Source: Bacillota bacterium (GTDB taxonomy: Bacteria > Bacillota > JADQBR01). Taken from it: a stretch of DNA of 37,860 bases. The DNA lies in the NCBI GenBank assembly GCA_016278515.1, contig JADQBR010000046.1, forward strand, positions 1-37,860, in the 5' to 3' direction. Shown here piece after piece: positions 26,199-33,716 of this stretch. The first letter of the stretch is position 1. Each line of letters starts with the position of its first letter. Below the pieces are notes generated by a model that saw nothing but the letters and a program-made list of their open reading frames with translations, was not told the DNA's origin and did not search any database. The position numbers and the translations under genes are program-made.

Positions 26199-27043
26199 TG
26201 CAGTTTTTTACACCACATACGCTTACTAATGCCCTTGACTTACTAGATCAGCATAGAGAAAAGACCGTTATTATCAACGGTGGTACTGACATTGTTGAAC
26301 AAATTTCCAAAGGGACTGTTAGTCCGGAAGCCATTATCTATATTCAGGATATGGCTGAACTGAAAGAAATGCGGCAAGAAGACGGATATACTGTTATTGG
26401 CAGCGCAGTAACTTATAAAGAGATGGAGCAGTCGGCATTATGCAGAAAATACTCTGCGCTAATGGATTGCCTGAGCAGTCTGGGCAGCCCCGCGATTAAG
26501 AATGTTGGTACTCCCGCTGGGAATATTGGCACTGCTGCTGCTGCCGGGGACTGCAATGTCGCCTTAATTGCTTTAGGTGCCCAGGTAGTGTTGGAGAGCA
26601 AACATGGAAAGAGAACAATAGCAATAGAAGACATTTTTTCTGGTAAAGGCAAGACAAAGATTAATCCTGATGAATTAATTCGAGAGATCAAATTGCCGCT
26701 TGCCCATGCCAATACCCGTAGTTCATTTATTAAATTAGCCCGGCGAAAAGCTCAAGATATTGGCAAGGTGCTGGTGGCTGTTTCTCTCACATTGGAAGGG
26801 GATATTTGCCGGGAGGCTAGAATCGCAGCCGGGGCTATTGGACCTGCACCTTTAAGGTTAAGCAGTTTGGAGCAATTGATGGTTGGTAACGATATTGTGG
26901 CGGGATTGGCTAAAATTAAAGATGTATTTCCTCAAGAGGCTAAACTCCGCGACAGCCGTTTCCGAGTTTATAAAGAGCAGGTTGTTAGCGTTATTGTTCG
27001 ACGGGCCTTAGAAAAAGCCGTTGGGGGTGAGTATTATGGCTAA
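26198..27043 (+). CDS. Molybdenum hydroxylase, FAD-binding medium subunit
   Basis: CoxM/XdhB-type subunit of 281 aa that passes electrons from the Fe-S clusters to FAD and then to an acceptor. FAD-binding motifs are visible at IINGGTDIVEQ (near residue 25-35) and GTPAGNIGTAAAAGDCNVALIALGA, and the C-terminal domain (AGAIGPAPLRL) is as in the family. It starts within the overlap TAATG with the large subunit and ends inside the start of the Fe-S subunit, so all three subunits are translationally coupled. The order large, medium, small matches many clostridial heterocycle hydroxylases. No extra Fe-S insert was noticed, unlike 4-hydroxybenzoyl-CoA reductase beta. Confidence 0.92.
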   Translation: MQFFTPHTLTNALDLLDQHREKTVIINGGTDIVEQISKGTVSPEAIIYIQDMAELKEMRQEDGYTVIGSAVTYKEMEQSALCRKYSALMDCLSSLGSPAIKNVGTPAGNIGTAAAAGDCNVALIALGAQVVLESKHGKRTIAIEDIFSGKGKTKINPDELIREIKLPLAHANTRSSFIKLARRKAQDIGKVLVAVSLTLEGDICREARIAAGAIGPAPLRLSSLEQLMVGNDIVAGLAKIKDVFPQEAKLRDSRFRVYKEQVVSVIVRRALEKAVGGEYYG

Positions 27044-27512
27044 AAAAATCCAGTTTATCTTGAACGGCAATACAGTCGAGGTCATGGTAGGTGAAACAGA
27101 ACTGCTGGTAGATGTTCTACGTGATAAGTTCCGATTGACCGGGACCAAAAAAGCTTGCGGCACGGGAGACTGCGGTGCCTGCACCGTGCTCCTTAACAAA
27201 GAAGCGGTGCGCTCCTGTATTATATTAGCGCCTATGGTAGATGGTAAGGAAGTGTTGACTATTGAGGGGCTGGGCGATGAAAAAAATGTCCATCCCATAC
27301 AACAGGCATTTGTTGACGCCGGTGCGGTACAATGCGGCTACTGCACTCCGGCAATGATTTTAACAGCCAAGGCTGTATTGGATATAAACCACGACCCCAG
27401 CGATGAAGAGATTAAGACGGCCTTATCCGGTAATTTATGCCGCTGCACTGGTTATTCAAAAATTTTTCAGGCGGTGAAAAACGCAGCTAAGGCGATGAAT
27501 TTAAAGCGTTGA
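27036..27512 (+). CDS. Molybdenum hydroxylase, [2Fe-2S] small subunit
   Basis: CoxS/XdhC-type iron-sulfur subunit of 158 aa with two [2Fe-2S] clusters. The plant-ferredoxin-like N-terminal cluster has CGTGDCGACTVLL plus the Cys in VRSC. The C-terminal cluster has CGYCTP and NLCRCTGY. All eight cysteines are present. The ATG at 27036, overlapping the end of the FAD subunit gene, is chosen with GGGGGTGAG upstream; an in-frame TTG at 27021 would add five residues. It is the last gene of the right sigma-54 operon. No XdhC-like maturation factor or molybdenum cofactor gene follows within the window. Confidence 0.93.
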   Translation: MAKKIQFILNGNTVEVMVGETELLVDVLRDKFRLTGTKKACGTGDCGACTVLLNKEAVRSCIILAPMVDGKEVLTIEGLGDEKNVHPIQQAFVDAGAVQCGYCTPAMILTAKAVLDINHDPSDEEIKTALSGNLCRCTGYSKIFQAVKNAAKAMNLKR

Positions 27513-27602
27513 GAAAATGTGGGTTAGTGTCTTTGCCCCATAATTATGTAACCAAACTTAGTCCTGCTAGTGAAATAAGATATAACTTTGGGGAAATGAA
27601 AT

Positions 27603-27640
27603 CCGTCTGATAGGCGGGCTTTGCACTTTTGTTTTCATGT
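27603..27640 (+). terminator. Weak terminator candidate after the hydroxylase operon
   Basis: CCGTCT, loop GAT, AGGCGG with one G-U pair, then GCTTTGCACTTTTGTTTTC. The stem is short and the T run is interrupted. Confidence 0.3.
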
Positions 27641-27770
27641 ACGGGTAAGTGCCAGGTATACTTTTGGTTAATGTATTTCAGTCTACATCATTGTCAAAAC
27701 ATTAAATTCTGCCAATAAGTGAGAAAACAAAAGAGAACCTCAATTTATTAAGATAGGAGGAGTAAATCAT

Positions 27771-28646
27771 ATGCTAAATAAAGATAATACAACAATTGGT
27801 TTCATCGGCACAGGGGTTATGGGTAAAAGCATGGCGAGTCACTTAATAAAGCAAGGTTTTAAGGTTATTGTATATAATAGGACAAAGTCAAAAGCTGAAG
27901 AATTAATAAAACAAGGTGCAGAGTGGAAAGGAACAGTAGCTGAGGTTGCCTCTGGGACAGATGTTATTATTACTATGGTTGGTTATCCTTCTGATGTTAA
28001 AGAAATCTATCTAGGCGAAAATGGCATTATTAAAAATACTAAGGCCGGGTCGTACTTAATTGATATGACTACATCAAGTCCTGCCTTAGCAAAGATAGTT
28101 TATAAAGAAGCTAAATTAAAAAAAGTTTTTTCTTTGGACGCACCAGTTTCAGGTGGTGATGTTGGAGCAAAAAATGCGGAATTAACCATAATGGTGGGTG
28201 GAGATAAAAATGTATTTGAAGCTATAGAACCAATTTTTGAAGTTTTTGGGTCTAATATAACTTTACAAGGAGGCGCAGGTGCAGGTCAACATACAAAAAT
28301 GTGCAATCAAATTGCTATAGCTTCGAACATGATTGGGGTATGCGAGGCAGTTGCTTATGCAGAAAAAGCGGGTCTTGATCCTTTCCAGGTATTAAAAAGT
28401 ATAGGGTCAGGGGCAGCTGGTAGTTGGTCATTAAATAATTTAGCCCCTAGAATTATAGTAAAGGATTTTGAACCTGGATTTTATGTTAAGCACTTCATAA
28501 AAGATATGAATATAGCTTTACAATCAGCGGAAGAAATGGGTTTATCTGTTCCAGGGCTTAAGCTATCGAATAACCTATATAATAAATTGATGCTCCAAGG
28601 AGAAGGTGATAGCGGTACCCAAGCCTTATATAAATTATTCACATAG
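27771..28646 (+). CDS. ykwC: NAD(P)-dependent beta-hydroxyacid dehydrogenase, YkwC-like
   Basis: Beta-hydroxyacid dehydrogenase family enzyme (related to 3-hydroxyisobutyrate dehydrogenase and tartronate semialdehyde reductase), 291 aa. Visible: the Rossmann motif GFIGTGVMGKSMA, the substrate-binding signature DAPVSGGDVGA, and the catalytic Lys in GQHTKMCNQI. The long match to Bacillus YkwC-type sequence (VIITMVGYPSDV, GAAGSWSLNNLAPR, FEPGFYVKHFIKDM) is recalled knowledge and supports that subgroup, whose physiological substrate is not established. AGGAGG lies before the ATG. Its base composition is clearly more AT-rich than the hydroxylase genes just upstream, and it has its own 258-bp upstream gap, so it is probably not part of the sigma-54 operon. 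A hairpin follows. Confidence 0.85.
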   Translation: MLNKDNTTIGFIGTGVMGKSMASHLIKQGFKVIVYNRTKSKAEELIKQGAEWKGTVAEVASGTDVIITMVGYPSDVKEIYLGENGIIKNTKAGSYLIDMTTSSPALAKIVYKEAKLKKVFSLDAPVSGGDVGAKNAELTIMVGGDKNVFEAIEPIFEVFGSNITLQGGAGAGQHTKMCNQIAIASNMIGVCEAVAYAEKAGLDPFQVLKSIGSGAAGSWSLNNLAPRIIVKDFEPGFYVKHFIKDMNIALQSAEEMGLSVPGLKLSNNLYNKLMLQGEGDSGTQALYKLFT

Positions 28647-28673
28647 TGAAACCTTTTGTAAAAGGTTCCACTA
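28644..28673 (+). terminator. Hairpin shared by convergent genes
   Basis: TAGTGAAACCTTTT, GT, AAAAGGTTCCACTA: a 14-bp stem with one mismatch on the plus strand and a G-U pair on the minus strand. It begins at the stop codon of the YkwC-like gene and lies beyond the end of the 64-aa minus-strand gene. No T run on either side, so termination is only likely. Confidence 0.5.
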
Positions 28674-28740
28674 TTACGAGACGTGCTATTGAGCGCTATA
28701 ACGAATTATCTATTAAAGCGGATGCTTGCGAACAATGCGG

Positions 28741-28935
28741 CTATCCCTTTTTAGGAAACTCTTTGTTAAACTTTTTTTGTTTTGACTGTGACATTTGGGA
28801 GAGTCTTATATCAAAGGTGCGATCTTCATTGTTTTTTGGTTCAACTAAAACGTCATCCTCTAAATCTATCGTCAGCTCGGGCGTTAACCCTTGGGCTGAT
28901 TTTTGTTTTACTCGGTCATAGCTTTTATCCGTCAT
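28741..28935 (-). CDS. 64-aa hydrophilic protein, possible spore protein
   Basis: Small highly charged protein (starts MTDKSYDRVKQKSAQGL, ends KKFNKEFPKKG), with an acidic middle (LTIDLEDDVLVEP) and a basic Gln/Lys-rich tail. It has no hydrophobic segment and no cysteine. Support: a consensus ribosome site AGGAGGT 7 nt before ATG, and a sigma-G-like promoter (TGCATA-N17-CACACTA) about 30 bp upstream, which suggests expression in the forespore. Composition and size recall small spore proteins, but I do not recognise a known SASP family. A plus-strand open frame with a CxxC pair overlaps it in antisense but has no ribosome site. Existence is fairly likely; function is unknown. Confidence 0.65.
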   Translation of the reverse strand: MTDKSYDRVKQKSAQGLTPELTIDLEDDVLVEPKNNEDRTFDIRLSQMSQSKQKKFNKEFPKKG

Positions 28936-28965
28936 TCTCGCTACCTCCTGTCTCTTGTTTCCTAT

Positions 28966-28995
28966 TAGTGTGATTTAAGAAGAGTTTTTTATGCA
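28966..28995 (-). promoter_or_regulatory. Candidate sigma-G promoter of the 64-aa gene
   Basis: Read on the minus strand: TGCATA (28995-28990), 17 bases, CACACTA (28972-28966). Consensus is TGMATA-N17/18-CATAMTA, so there is one mismatch in the -10. The predicted start is about 25 nt before the ATG. Confidence 0.45.
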
Positions 28996-29067
28996 AAAAA
29001 AATTATCATCTTTATGTAAAGTTTACCCTTTTCGACAAAATACTGTAAAAAACATTAAAGGGATTTG

Positions 29068-29095
29068 TTGAAAAATGCAGAAGTCTTTATACAAT
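29068..29095 (+). promoter_or_regulatory. Sigma-A promoter of the riboswitch transcript
   Basis: TTGAAA, 16 bases, TACAAT. The predicted start near 29102 lies just before the aptamer. Confidence 0.6.
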
Positions 29096-29104
29096 TGAAT
29101 AATG

Positions 29105-29188
29105 GTTTTAAAAGGGCAAAACCAGCGAAAGCCGGTGGCGCAAAGCTATGAGTCTAAGTTCCTTCAAGGAATATGATTGTCAGGCTGC
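29105..29188 (+). ncRNA. Cyclic di-GMP-I (GEMM) riboswitch aptamer
   Basis: The conserved GEMM core is present in order: GGGCAAAACC, a GCGAAAGC tetraloop hairpin, GGCGCAAAGC, GAGTCTAAG opening the second helix (TTCC-TTCA-GGAA tip), and the closing strand CAGGCTGC. These match the c-di-GMP-I class by eye. It is directly followed by a terminator and then a c-di-GMP metabolism gene. The closing strand GGCTGC (29183-29188) can instead pair with GCAGCC (29197-29202), the left arm of the terminator. Ligand binding that locks the aptamer should therefore favour termination (an OFF switch). Confidence 0.88.
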
Positions 29189-29190
29189 AA

Positions 29191-29218
29191 AAAAAGGCAG
29201 CCATAGGCTGCCTTTTTT
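29191..29218 (+). terminator. Riboswitch expression-platform terminator
   Basis: GGCAGCC-ATA-GGCTGCC followed by six T, preceded by an A run. It is mutually exclusive with the GGCTGC/GCAGCC pairing described for the aptamer's 3' strand. Confidence 0.9.
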
Positions 29219-29239
29219 GCTGCTGGAAGTGGGGACGAT

Positions 29240-30697
29240 ATGGATAAAACACGAAAACAAGAGAAGGATGCTAGAACTAACCAAATTAAGAAGGCTCTAA
29301 GTATGGATCCTCACTATTTTCATGTGTTGTTCCACAAGGCCAATGATGCGATTTTTTTTCATGAGACACAGGTCGAGAAAGGAATTCCAGGTAGGTTTAT
29401 AGAGTTAAATCAAGCAGCATGTAAAATGTATGGCTATAGTCGCCAAGAATTCCTTGCTATGTCTCCTATGGATTTAGTTATAGACAGTCATAAAATTAAC
29501 GTCCCCAATAAAAATCTCTTGTCCGATGGTTCGGCCACTTTTGAAGCAATGCATCGGCACAAAGATGGGACTTTAATTCCTGCCGAAATTAGCTCCCATA
29601 TGTTTATCCATGAAGAAAAACAGTATACACTTTCTATTATTAGAGATATTACTCGACGTAAGGTTCTAGAAGAACAATTAGCTCATTTTAGTTTGCATGA
29701 TTCACTAACAGGCCTTAATAACAGAGCGGCATTTGATCAGGATATTCAAAAACTGCAAGATTACGCCGGTCCCATTGGCATTATGATCGGTGACGTCGAT
29801 GGGCTAAAAATTATCAACGATACTTTCGGACATAGCGCTGGCGATAACTTGCTGCGTTCTGCTGCATCATTGATTAGACAATCATTGTCTAAAGAAGCAA
29901 AAATCTATCGATTAGGCGGTGATGAATTCGTAGTGGTCTTCCTTGGGGTGGAGGAGTCAGAACTAGAAAGAGCAAGCAATATAATTAAGGCTAATGTAGT
30001 GCATCACAATCAGAATAGTCATAAAGTAGCATTAAATATTTCACTCGGGTTTTCGCATGTGAATACTGGATCTTGCAATATAGAAAAGTTGATTAAGGAA
30101 GCAGATAGAAAAATGTACCGTGAAAAATTACGGGCTAACAGCAGTGACAATATAGCTGTTCACACGTTTATAAAAAACTTAGCGGTACGAGATTTTCATA
30201 ATTTGGGCCATGCAAAGCGTCTACATATTTTGGTTAGTAAATTTGCTTCCCTTTTAGATTTATCTTACGATAAGCGTTATAGGCTTTGTTTGTTAGCTCA
30301 ATACCATGATATTGGGAAGGTTGCGGTGGAGGATGCCATAATTTTTAAGTCCGGGCCGTTGATGGGATGGGAATTACAAGAGATGCAGCGGCATAGTGAA
30401 ATTGGTTATAGGATAGCTAGGACTTCATCGGACTTGGTATCAATATCGGAATGGATTCTAAAACATCATGAGTGGTGGGACGGCAGCGGTTACCCTTTAG
30501 GGATAAGGAAAGAAGAGATCCCGTTGGAATGTCGTTTATTTGCCATATCCGAAGCATATGAAGTGATGACGGGCGGCCCCCGTCCTTATCGTCAGGCCAT
30601 TTCACCGACGTCTGCAATTTCTGAACTAAAAAAGGGTTCAGGAAGTCAATTTGATCCGCACTTAGTTGAAAAATTTATAGACAATCTCGCCACCTAA
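29240..30697 (+). CDS. PAS-GGDEF-HD-GYP cyclic di-GMP metabolism protein
   Basis: Cytoplasmic 485-aa signalling protein with no membrane segment. In order: PAS at about 22-145 (KMYGYSRQEF, ending IIRDITRR), GGDEF at about 150-310, HD-GYP-type domain at about 325-480. The GGDEF half looks active: DSLTGLNNRAAF, GDVDGLKIINDTFGH, intact LGGDEF, EADRKMY. There is no RxxD inhibition site five residues before GGDEF. The HD-GYP half keeps HDIGK, HHEWWDGSGYP and RPYR, but the usual aspartate-containing aDvyDA stretch reads SEAYEV, so phosphodiesterase activity is less certain. Ribosome site GGAAGTGGGG lies before the ATG. It is controlled by the c-di-GMP riboswitch directly upstream, which implies feedback by its own product or substrate. 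Confidence 0.93.
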   Translation: MDKTRKQEKDARTNQIKKALSMDPHYFHVLFHKANDAIFFHETQVEKGIPGRFIELNQAACKMYGYSRQEFLAMSPMDLVIDSHKINVPNKNLLSDGSATFEAMHRHKDGTLIPAEISSHMFIHEEKQYTLSIIRDITRRKVLEEQLAHFSLHDSLTGLNNRAAFDQDIQKLQDYAGPIGIMIGDVDGLKIINDTFGHSAGDNLLRSAASLIRQSLSKEAKIYRLGGDEFVVVFLGVEESELERASNIIKANVVHHNQNSHKVALNISLGFSHVNTGSCNIEKLIKEADRKMYREKLRANSSDNIAVHTFIKNLAVRDFHNLGHAKRLHILVSKFASLLDLSYDKRYRLCLLAQYHDIGKVAVEDAIIFKSGPLMGWELQEMQRHSEIGYRIARTSSDLVSISEWILKHHEWWDGSGYPLGIRKEEIPLECRLFAISEAYEVMTGGPRPYRQAISPTSAISELKKGSGSQFDPHLVEKFIDNLAT

Positions 30698-30799
30698 GCG
30701 AAAGATTGTAAGACCGTAGAAGGCATCCCTATACCCTAATGCGTTTGTCTTGAGTGATTACCCCTGTTTTCGGCATACAAAAAATTATTTACAGAAGAT

Positions 30800-30824
30800 A
30801 AACACCGCTAAATAAGCGGTGTTT
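30800..30824 (-). terminator. Bidirectional terminator
   Basis: AAACACCGCT, loop AAATA, AGCGGTGTTT, a perfect 10-bp stem between two convergent genes: 103 bp after the GGDEF gene and 4 bp after the KamA-family gene. Confidence 0.75.
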
Positions 30825-30827
30825 AAA

Positions 30828-31952
30828 TTAGTCAAGTATATTTGGAAGTGTGGTAGTTTCTCCCTTGTAATTTTTTAAAACGTATTTCTCCTGATCCTTA
30901 GATTGGATGTAGTAATCGGGCATTAAAGGTATTTTCCCGATATTCGTTGCCACCACGTACATTGGTTGAGCCAATCCGGAAGTATGGCCTCTTATTGCAT
31001 CTCTAATTAGTTCAGCACCTTTTTCTACAGGAGTCCTAAAATGATCTATCCCTGGGGCTGGTTCAAGATAGAAAAGATAATAGGGCCGTATTCTGATGTT
31101 TAACAGTTTCTGGTGAAGTGATTGAAAGGTCTCGACATCATCATTAATACCCTTTAATAGAACAGCTTGGTTTCCTACATTTATGCCGCAAGTTAGCAAA
31201 TCCCACACTGCCTGAGCCGTTTTCTCCGTTATTTCTTTTGGGTGGTTGCATTGAGTGTTTAACCAGATAGGTATTTTATGATATCCACCCATTACCCTTT
31301 GCAAGCCCTTGGTTATTCTATGGGGTAAAACAATGGGTAGCCTACTGCCAAAACGTATCATTTCAATATGCGGAATTTCACGTAGCTTACGGACAATGTA
31401 TTCAATTTGGTCATCTGGCAACAGTAAGGGGTCGCCGCCGGTTACTAGTATTTCCCGAAGCTCAGTATGCTCCCTAATCCAGTCAAGGCCTTCGTCTACA
31501 TCGAAACGAAGTTCCAATGATTTATCGACGACCAGTTCTTTTCGGAAACAATGTCTACAGTAGATACCGCAGACGTTTACTACGGTAAAAGCTATTCGGT
31601 CACGATACTGTCTTCCTATTGTATCCGGTCTGTTTTCATCATCTGCGCGGTTTTCCTTGTGTATCAGATAGTTTTCAATACCATACTCGTTCTCTTGTTC
31701 CTGTTTCGAAGGAACAATTTGTTTTCTGATAGGATCATTGGGGTTATCCCGGTCCATTAATGACGCAAAATAGGGGGTCGTTCCCCATTTTGCTTTCGTG
31801 CTTTTGATTGCTTTTTCTTCCTCTGAAGTTACGTTAATATACTCTTTTAATTTCTCCAGGGTATTAACCTGATTTTGCATTTGTATTTGCCAATCATCAA
31901 CTGTTTCTTCCACTGTTAAGTTTTTTTGTTCTCTGCGATTCTGATCCTTCAT
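30828..31952 (-). CDS. KamA-family radical SAM 2,3-aminomutase, atypical specificity residues
   Basis: PLP- and SAM-dependent aminomutase family protein, 374 aa. The [4Fe-4S] motif CGIYCRHC is at 128-135, followed by the glycine-rich SAM motif ILVTGGDPLL, the PLP region, and RTPVEKGAELI/RGHTSG near the C-terminus. The ATG at 31952 is preferred because AAAGGAGGG lies 5 nt upstream; the frame is open eight codons further. In characterised lysine 2,3-aminomutase two Asp residues bind the lysine side-chain amine (in LSLG- and DAPGG-type contexts). Here the matching stretches are YLEPAPGIDHF and VVATNIGKIPL, so neither Asp is conserved. Glutamate, arginine or another amino acid, or a non-amino-acid substrate, must be considered. 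Monocistronic; divergent from the germination operon. Confidence 0.85.
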   Translation of the reverse strand: MKDQNRREQKNLTVEETVDDWQIQMQNQVNTLEKLKEYINVTSEEEKAIKSTKAKWGTTPYFASLMDRDNPNDPIRKQIVPSKQEQENEYGIENYLIHKENRADDENRPDTIGRQYRDRIAFTVVNVCGIYCRHCFRKELVVDKSLELRFDVDEGLDWIREHTELREILVTGGDPLLLPDDQIEYIVRKLREIPHIEMIRFGSRLPIVLPHRITKGLQRVMGGYHKIPIWLNTQCNHPKEITEKTAQAVWDLLTCGINVGNQAVLLKGINDDVETFQSLHQKLLNIRIRPYYLFYLEPAPGIDHFRTPVEKGAELIRDAIRGHTSGLAQPMYVVATNIGKIPLMPDYYIQSKDQEKYVLKNYKGETTTLPNILD

Positions 31953-32159
31953 AGATACCCTCCTTTTGCCGCTCATTTCTAGTATGGGTAATTTAGGTCA
32001 AGATTTTGCCAAGTAATAATAGGAGGATAATGTAATTTTTGCTTAATGTAGAGGTTTACCGTTCACATAGTAATAAGCGGTCCTAGAAAGAAGTTAATAT
32101 TTATTTGGTATTTTGGGAATCATAAACCTTATATCCAGTAAAATGGCAGGTTAGGAAAA

Positions 32160-33716
32160 ATGAAGAAACTGATGAAGCAGCTAAAAAACACAGCATACAA
32201 GAAAATGTTTTCCTCGCAGGAGGAGGATTCCAAAGAAGAGCTAACGTTGAAGGCATCTTTAGCTAATAATAGGCATTTAATTAAAAATTCCTTAGGAAAC
32301 AGCAGTGACATAATCATACGTGATTTATTAGTCAACGGTGTCCAATGTAGTCTTGTTTATATAGACGACTTAGCAGACAAAAGTAAGGTGCAGGAATATA
32401 TTGTTGAACCGTTGATTAAAGATTTTAATGATAGGGATCGTATCAGTCTAAATTGGCTGAGCAATAAAGTTGCCTCGCCAGAAGTAAGGTTCGAAGCAAA
32501 ACTTAAGGAAATACTTGCATATATTAATGCCGGACAGACAGTTCTGCTGCTTGAAGGGGAAACGGTGGCATTAATTCTGGACACCATAAATGAGCAATAC
32601 AGAAGTGTTACTACGCCTCCAACGGAACTAGTGGTAAGAGGGTCACACGAAGGTTTTATAGAGTCTATTAGTAAGAATGTCAGCATGGTACGAAAAAGAT
32701 TAAAAACGCCGAATTTCCGGGTTATTGACCAGCAGCTTGGGTTGTATACCAACACCTCCATCAGCATTTGCTACATAGATGGTATCGCTAAGGATGAAGT
32801 GGTTGAAGAAGTTAAAAAGAGATTAGGTCAGATAGACTTAGATGGAATTTTAGAAAGCGGTTACCTAGAGGAATTTATCTCAGATGCGCCATTTTCTCCT
32901 TTCCCCACAATCGGTATCACACAAAAACCGGACATTGTTGCTGCCAAGTTACTCGAAGGACGCGTAGCAATTTTTTGCGATGGGACGCCGGTGGTTATGA
33001 CTGCCCCTTTTCTATTTATAGAAAACTTTCAAACGCCGGATGATTATTATAATAGACCCTACTTCAGCAGCATCTTCAGATTGATTAGGATGCTTTCGAT
33101 CCTTATTTCCTTTATGCTGCCTTCATTGTATGTGGCGGTAGTAAATTATCATCCGGATTTTCTGCCAACTAATTTTTTGATGACCATTGCATCTGCCTCC
33201 GAAGGGGTGCCTTTTCCTAAGTTCATTGAGGTCATCTTTATGGGACTGATCTTTGAAATTCTCAGGGAAGCAGGTTTAAGAATACCTACGCCCATGGGAC
33301 AAACGGTCAGTATTGTGGGCGCCCTTGTGTTAGGTGAAGCGGCGGTGGGAGCAGGGCTTGTTGGTCAGCCGGTAATCATTGTCACGGCCTTGGTGGCCAT
33401 TTCCAGTTTTGCGGTAAATTTTGCTTTAACCTCTACTTTAATCATAATGCGCTTGGCGTTTCTTATTGGAGGAGCAGTCTTAGGTCTTTTCGGAGTAACT
33501 TTGGTGTTGTTAGGTTTAATTATACACCTAGCATCAATACGTTCTTTTGGAATGAACTTTTTATCACCCTTAGCACCTTTGGCGGTAAGTTCATGGAAAG
33601 ATAGCTTTTTACGACTACCATGGTGGTTAATGGGTACCAGACCGGCTAGATTATCAGAAAATCCAGTACGACAAAAAAAAATTAAGCAGCTTAAACAGGT
33701 GAGTTCGGATGAATAA
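32160..33716 (+). CDS. Spore germination receptor subunit A (GerA/GerAA family)
   Basis: A subunit of a Ger-type nutrient germinant receptor in the inner spore membrane, 518 aa. The hydrophilic N-terminal half (about 1-290) contains the family stretches SDIIIRDLLVNG, LLEGETVALILDT, TSISICYIDGIA and VAIFCDGTPVVMTAPFLF; the C-terminal half has about five membrane spans (PSLYVAVVNYHPDFLPT, GQTVSIVGALVLGEAAV). The ribosome site is weak (AGGTTAGG). The stop overlaps the C subunit start by 8 bp. A germinant cannot be predicted. First gene of a four-gene operon whose order is A, C, small membrane protein, B. Confidence 0.93.
   Translation: MKKLMKQLKNTAYKKMFSSQEEDSKEELTLKASLANNRHLIKNSLGNSSDIIIRDLLVNGVQCSLVYIDDLADKSKVQEYIVEPLIKDFNDRDRISLNWLSNKVASPEVRFEAKLKEILAYINAGQTVLLLEGETVALILDTINEQYRSVTTPPTELVVRGSHEGFIESISKNVSMVRKRLKTPNFRVIDQQLGLYTNTSISICYIDGIAKDEVVEEVKKRLGQIDLDGILESGYLEEFISDAPFSPFPTIGITQKPDIVAAKLLEGRVAIFCDGTPVVMTAPFLFIENFQTPDDYYNRPYFSSIFRLIRMLSILISFMLPSLYVAVVNYHPDFLPTNFLMTIASASEGVPFPKFIEVIFMGLIFEILREAGLRIPTPMGQTVSIVGALVLGEAAVGAGLVGQPVIIVTALVAISSFAVNFALTSTLIIMRLAFLIGGAVLGLFGVTLVLLGLIIHLASIRSFGMNFLSPLAPLAVSSWKDSFLRLPWWLMGTRPARLSENPVRQKKIKQLKQVSSDE

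Noticed and set aside
23868-27512. Aerobic-type carbon monoxide dehydrogenase
   Set aside because: Subunit types are the same, but the large subunit has AFRGFGAPQ at the place where CO dehydrogenase carries its AYRCSFR cysteine motif.
27771-28646. Member of the sigma-54 right operon
   Set aside because: A 258-bp gap with a weak terminator and a clear change in base composition separate it from the hydroxylase genes.
32030-32160. Sigma-G promoter for the germination operon
   Set aside because: CATAGTA near 32077 resembles a -10, but no acceptable -35 is found at the right distance, so I do not call it.
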